Below are positions 31,617 to 34,725 of a DNA stretch of 34,725 nucleotides, piece after piece. Source of the stretch: Desulfobacteraceae bacterium. GTDB taxonomy: Bacteria > Desulfobacterota > Desulfobacteria > Desulfobacterales > Desulfobacteraceae. The DNA lies in contig PIVS01000007.1 in NCBI GenBank assembly GCA_003353855.1, forward strand, positions 1 to 34,725. Reading direction: 5' to 3'. Below the pieces are notes generated by a model that ran no database searches, had not been told where the DNA came from, and worked only from the letters and a program-made list of their open reading frames with translations. Every line of letters begins with the position of its first letter. Position 1 is the stretch's first letter. Made by a program: the position numbers and the translations under genes.

Positions 31617-33914
31617 TCAGTTTTTTCTCTTCAGCATTTCCACGTATTGGATAATCTCCCGGCCCGTCTTGTTTTTCGGGAATAGGGCTGCCATCTTCCG
31701 GGCCACAACCAATGCATCCTCCAATTTGTTTCGCTTTAAATAATGATCTGCAAGGGCATAGTAAAAATCAAAATTACCGGGTTCCAGAGCAAGTGCCGCC
31801 ATAAGCGATTGTTCCGCCTCTTTATCATTTTTTAAAAACTGAAGCAGAAGCCCCAGGTTATAATGGATTCTGGCCCGCCCGGGCTGGCCGTCGGCAGCCT
31901 TTTTAAGATAAATTACCGCCTGGTCAAATTTTTTATTTTCCACCAGCAAAAGTCCCAGGGAATAGGCAATATCATATAATCCCGGCTGGTCTTCAAGTAT
32001 CTGTAAAAAGAGTTTTTCCGCCTGTTCATTCCGGCCTTGGGCATTGAAAAGCATGGCCAGGTTATTTTTTGCAGGCAAGAACAGATTATCAATCCCAATG
32101 GACTGCTCATAATTTTCAATGGCTTTTCCGGTCTCACCCAGGGCCGAGTACATTAACCCCAGGTTGTATCGGCCGGCAGGAAAATCCGCCGAATATTCCA
32201 TGGCGCTGATGTATTCTCCAATGGCTTTTTCCAATACTTTTTTCTGGGCGGGGGTCAGCGCCAGGTTTTTCTGGGCTGTCACACCCAAGGCGGCCTGAAT
32301 TCTGACCGCTCGAACCGGATCATAGAGAAGGGGAAAAATTAATTTCGCATCCTTGTCAAACTGAAGCTGATTAATGGTGGAGATGGCTGTCTGCCTGACC
32401 AGGGCGGCCTGGTCTGACAAGGCTGACTCCAGGGCATCAAAGCTTTCTTTAACCGGATAAGAAACCAGCAGAGACAGGGCAGATGCCCGGACAATGGAAG
32501 GAAAGAGAGGGTCCTTTGATAATGTTACCAGGCGCTTCAATGCATCCGGGTTTCCCCTGCGGCCCCGGGCAATGACTTCCCCGAAATGGGGCCGTTTCTT
32601 TTGGCCATACCATAGGTCCATGTGTTTATTGGTCCATGAGATGGTTTTATCACCATGACATCCAGCGGCATTGCAGGCATTGGGGGTATTATAGGTTTCG
32701 CTCAGGTCCGGCCGGGGTATTCTGATACTATGGTCTGCCCGTTCATCGATTCCCATATAAACTCTTTGGGGCATATGACATTGGATGCAGTCATCGCCAG
32801 GACTTTCTTTGCCCTCGTATATTTTCTTATGAAAATGATGGCCGGGGGTATCATAGGTATCGGCCCTGTGGCAGGTCAGGCAAAGAGTATTACCCGACTT
32901 TAAAAGTTTCTGGCTGTGAACATCATGACAATCGCTGCAGTTTACCCCCCGGGAAAACATCTTGCTCATCATGAAAGATCCGTAAACATAAACTTCCTCC
33001 TGGATCTGGCCGTCGGAAAAATAAAGATTTTCCGTCAGGAGGCTTGGGATCATGTAATCCATCATATTGTCATGCCCATGGGAAAAATCGTCAATGGACG
33101 CCCTTCTGGAATGGCACCTGGCACAAATTTCAACCAAATCCTTTGAAGCCAGATCCCCTGTATTGACCAGAAGCTCATAATTGTTTACCACACCTCTTCC
33201 CATCTCAGGTGTCCGGGCCCAGGTTAGATGCTCTGACCCGGGTCCGTGGCAGGCTTCACAACCCACATCAATCTGGGACCAGGTGGTCTGAAAGGTGTCC
33301 GTCTTGATGTCATATCCTTTTTTCAGATTTGTGGAGTGGCATTCTGCGCACATCCCGTTCCAATTCTGCCCCCCCCTTGTCCAGTGGAGCCAGTCTTCAT
33401 GATCGTCTGTGTGATTGGGAAGGGCATACCATTGTTTTTTCACATCATCCCAGGCAATGGTCAGGCATTGGAGCCGCCCCCCTTCAAAGGGGATCAAATA
33501 TTGCTGCAAAGGATAAACCCCGAATGTGTGGGTGATCTGAAAATCTTTCAGCCTTCCGTCCCGGCCAATGGTATTGACAAAGAACAGGTCTTGTTTTTTA
33601 AAAAACATGGTGGCAATTCCGTTGTGGACAAATTCGGCATTGTTAAAATCCCCGATCACGGTTGTATTGTCAGCCGGTTCCATGGCTTTATCGTGGAAAG
33701 AATTGAGCCATTTATCATATTGGACCCTGTGGCAGTCTTTGCAGGTTTCCCCCCCCACAAAAACAGCCCTTGGAACAGGATCTTTTCCCAGTCTCTTCTC
33801 CCGAAGATCTCTTGCCCTATACAGGGATAAAGGGATAATCAGCACAATAACAAGGGTGGCAATAATGCCGGTCACCATCCATTTTTGGTTATCATTTGCA
33901 GCATCACCAGACAC
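31617..33914 (-). CDS. Octahaem c-type cytochrome with HEAT and TPR repeats
   Basis: A 765-residue periplasmic protein held by an N-terminal membrane anchor (WMVTGIIATLVIVLIIPLSLY). Seven CxxCH haem sites lie at residues 58, 189, 219, 264, 326, 345 and 376, and an eighth, CNAAGCH at 414, has four residues between the cysteines, a spacing known from cytochrome c3. HEAT-like repeats follow (about 445-560), then four or five TPRs (about 575-750). It probably transfers electrons or reduces a small molecule, with the repeats docking partners. It is followed upstream in the operon by a Rieske gene (3 bp apart). Confidence 0.92.
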   Translation of the reverse strand: MSGDAANDNQKWMVTGIIATLVIVLIIPLSLYRARDLREKRLGKDPVPRAVFVGGETCKDCHRVQYDKWLNSFHDKAMEPADNTTVIGDFNNAEFVHNGIATMFFKKQDLFFVNTIGRDGRLKDFQITHTFGVYPLQQYLIPFEGGRLQCLTIAWDDVKKQWYALPNHTDDHEDWLHWTRGGQNWNGMCAECHSTNLKKGYDIKTDTFQTTWSQIDVGCEACHGPGSEHLTWARTPEMGRGVVNNYELLVNTGDLASKDLVEICARCHSRRASIDDFSHGHDNMMDYMIPSLLTENLYFSDGQIQEEVYVYGSFMMSKMFSRGVNCSDCHDVHSQKLLKSGNTLCLTCHRADTYDTPGHHFHKKIYEGKESPGDDCIQCHMPQRVYMGIDERADHSIRIPRPDLSETYNTPNACNAAGCHGDKTISWTNKHMDLWYGQKKRPHFGEVIARGRRGNPDALKRLVTLSKDPLFPSIVRASALSLLVSYPVKESFDALESALSDQAALVRQTAISTINQLQFDKDAKLIFPLLYDPVRAVRIQAALGVTAQKNLALTPAQKKVLEKAIGEYISAMEYSADFPAGRYNLGLMYSALGETGKAIENYEQSIGIDNLFLPAKNNLAMLFNAQGRNEQAEKLFLQILEDQPGLYDIAYSLGLLLVENKKFDQAVIYLKKAADGQPGRARIHYNLGLLLQFLKNDKEAEQSLMAALALEPGNFDFYYALADHYLKRNKLEDALVVARKMAALFPKNKTGREIIQYVEMLKRKN

Positions 33915-33917
33915 GTT

Positions 33918-34451
33918 TCAGGCGCCCTTGTTAATTATTTTAACAGTTTCGGGATAGACCGACTGGGACCTGTTAAACCTTGGTCGTTTAATGGCCTGGT
34001 TTGTATCAACCCGGATATAATTATTCACAATTTTTATTGGATAGAGGTCCAATGCCCTGGGGGCAGGAGACTCGATCACCGCCCCTGTGACATCAAATAC
34101 AGAGGAATGGCAGGGGCAGATGAATCGCTTTTCATCATCGTTCCAGGGAACAGAACAGCCCAGGTGGGGGCATTTGTTTGAAACCGCCAGAAAACCTCCG
34201 TCTTCAAGCCGGACAAGATAAAATCGTCCACGGATAAAGGTGGATACGGTTCCAGGGCCATAGGAATCCACCCGGCCTGCCTCAATGATTTTATCCCCCC
34301 CTTCCGGGCCCTTACTTTTTTTGGGTAAAAAGAAGGTGATAATCACGTAGATAATTTCAAGAATCCCAATGAACCCAAGGCCGATCCAAATAGTTTTCAG
34401 GAAAGTCCGGCGGGGAAAAGGCCCATTGGCCGGATGTTTTGTTTTATTCAC
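33918..34451 (-). CDS. Rieske [2Fe-2S] protein with Tat-like membrane anchor
   Basis: A 177-residue Rieske iron-sulfur protein. An N-terminal RRTFLK followed by a hydrophobic segment (IWIGLGFIGILEIIYVII) gives a Tat-type uncleaved anchor, as in cytochrome bc1/b6f Rieske subunits. The cluster ligands are in CPHLGC (C94, H96) and CPCHSS (C112, H115), with C99/C114 as the disulfide. The start is GTG at 34449-34451, overlapping the stop of the upstream small membrane protein by 4 bp. It likely feeds electrons from the quinone pool to the multihaem cytochrome in a bc-like complex; a cytochrome b would be expected outside the window. Confidence 0.93.
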   Translation of the reverse strand: MNKTKHPANGPFPRRTFLKTIWIGLGFIGILEIIYVIITFFLPKKSKGPEGGDKIIEAGRVDSYGPGTVSTFIRGRFYLVRLEDGGFLAVSNKCPHLGCSVPWNDDEKRFICPCHSSVFDVTGAVIESPAPRALDLYPIKIVNNYIRVDTNQAIKRPRFNRSQSVYPETVKIINKGA

Positions 34452-34702
34452 CAGCTCCCCCCTAACTTCATGCCCGTACCCCTGAGCCAGACCCCGGTGA
34501 AGGTAAGCACAATAAAGGCAGTTAACACAAAAACTGCAAGGGTTTGGAAGACCTCGTTTCCCCGCAGTTTATATCTTTTTTTCATCCTGTAAATGCAGAT
34601 GAATACAAGACAGGAAACCATGGCCGCCGGAATCAGGCCCGTGGAAATCATTCCGGGCAGCCCGTAAAACAATGCATTAAAATCAAGCAGATATTCATCC
34701 AT
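34448..34702 (-). CDS. Small two-helix membrane protein (start uncertain, may extend past the window)
   Basis: From the ATG at 34702 this gives 84 residues with two hydrophobic helices (GMISTGLIPAAMVSCLVFICIY; VFQTLAVFVLTAFIVLTFTGVWL) joined by a basic loop (RMKKRYKLRG). The frame stays open to the window edge and the ATG lacks a clear ribosome site, so the true start may lie outside. It is translationally coupled to the Rieske gene and is presumably part of the same membrane complex. No family recognised. Confidence 0.7.
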   Translation of the reverse strand: MDEYLLDFNALFYGLPGMISTGLIPAAMVSCLVFICIYRMKKRYKLRGNEVFQTLAVFVLTAFIVLTFTGVWLRGTGMKLGGSW

Positions 34703-34725
34703 GAGAATCAAAGACAGGGTGAGAA

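Noticed and set aside
33246-33830. 194-codon plus-strand ORF
   Set aside because: Antisense to the haem-binding half of the octahaem cytochrome; the minus strand has eight haem motifs.

Overview
The window looks like the chromosome of a marine sulfate-reducing deltaproteobacterium (Desulfobacterota, probably Desulfobacterales). This is inferred from an eight-haem c-type cytochrome next to a Rieske protein, a SixA-type phosphatase, an RND/LolA-like/beta-barrel envelope cassette, and a tRNA-Sec remnant. The right part (from about 25.4 kb) is GC-richer, ordinary backbone. The left 25 kb is visibly AT-richer and is a mosaic accessory island.

Region by region. (1) 120-5924: a SIR2-family gene on the minus strand is cut in two by a 4,300-bp IS21-like element (1509-5808), flanked by an exact 8-bp target duplication TTTTTTAA. 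Removing the element and one duplication copy restores one open frame of 498 codons. The element carries istA and istB plus three accessory genes: a cysteine-rich zinc-finger protein, a winged-helix-like protein and a ParB-like protein. (2) 5925-6680: AT-rich, no convincing gene, with operator-like palindromes. (3) 6681-16350: a plus-strand, plasmid/ICE-like block with good AAAGGAG ribosome sites: a membrane protein split by a frameshift at an A8 run, SSB, a SWIM zinc-finger protein, a RecB/Cas4-type nuclease, a UvrD-like helicase, a DUF932 protein, a RadC-like protein, and a ParA plus RHH-like partition pair flanked on both sides by helically phased TTAAC arrays. (4) 16383-19577: a coiled-coil membrane protein, then a secreted WHH-type HNH nuclease toxin interrupted by one in-frame amber codon, then its SUKH (SMI1/KNR4) immunity protein. 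(5) 19591-23726: a minus-strand operon (unknown protein, HEAT-like protein, HEAT-like/MraZ fusion, Tat-exported NUC1-like protein lacking the DRGH motif) divergent from a WYL regulator, with a perfect 15-bp palindrome between them. This is the best candidate for an undescribed system. (6) 23751-25343: a PD-(D/E)XK-like protein and an HU/IHF protein, then a 3' fragment of a decayed tRNA-Sec gene at the base-composition boundary, which is a plausible attachment-site scar. (7) 25513-34725: a decayed MalT-like regulator, an RND exporter cassette, SixA, an octahaem TPR cytochrome, a Rieske protein and a small membrane protein.

How it fits together: the island combines DNA recombination and maintenance functions (SSB, nuclease, helicase, RadC, ParA/RHH, HU) with conflict genes (SIR2, toxin/immunity, WYL locus). 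No integrase, relaxase or replication initiator is visible, so the rest of the element either lies left of the window or has been lost. All functions are assigned by reading motifs; no database search was run.
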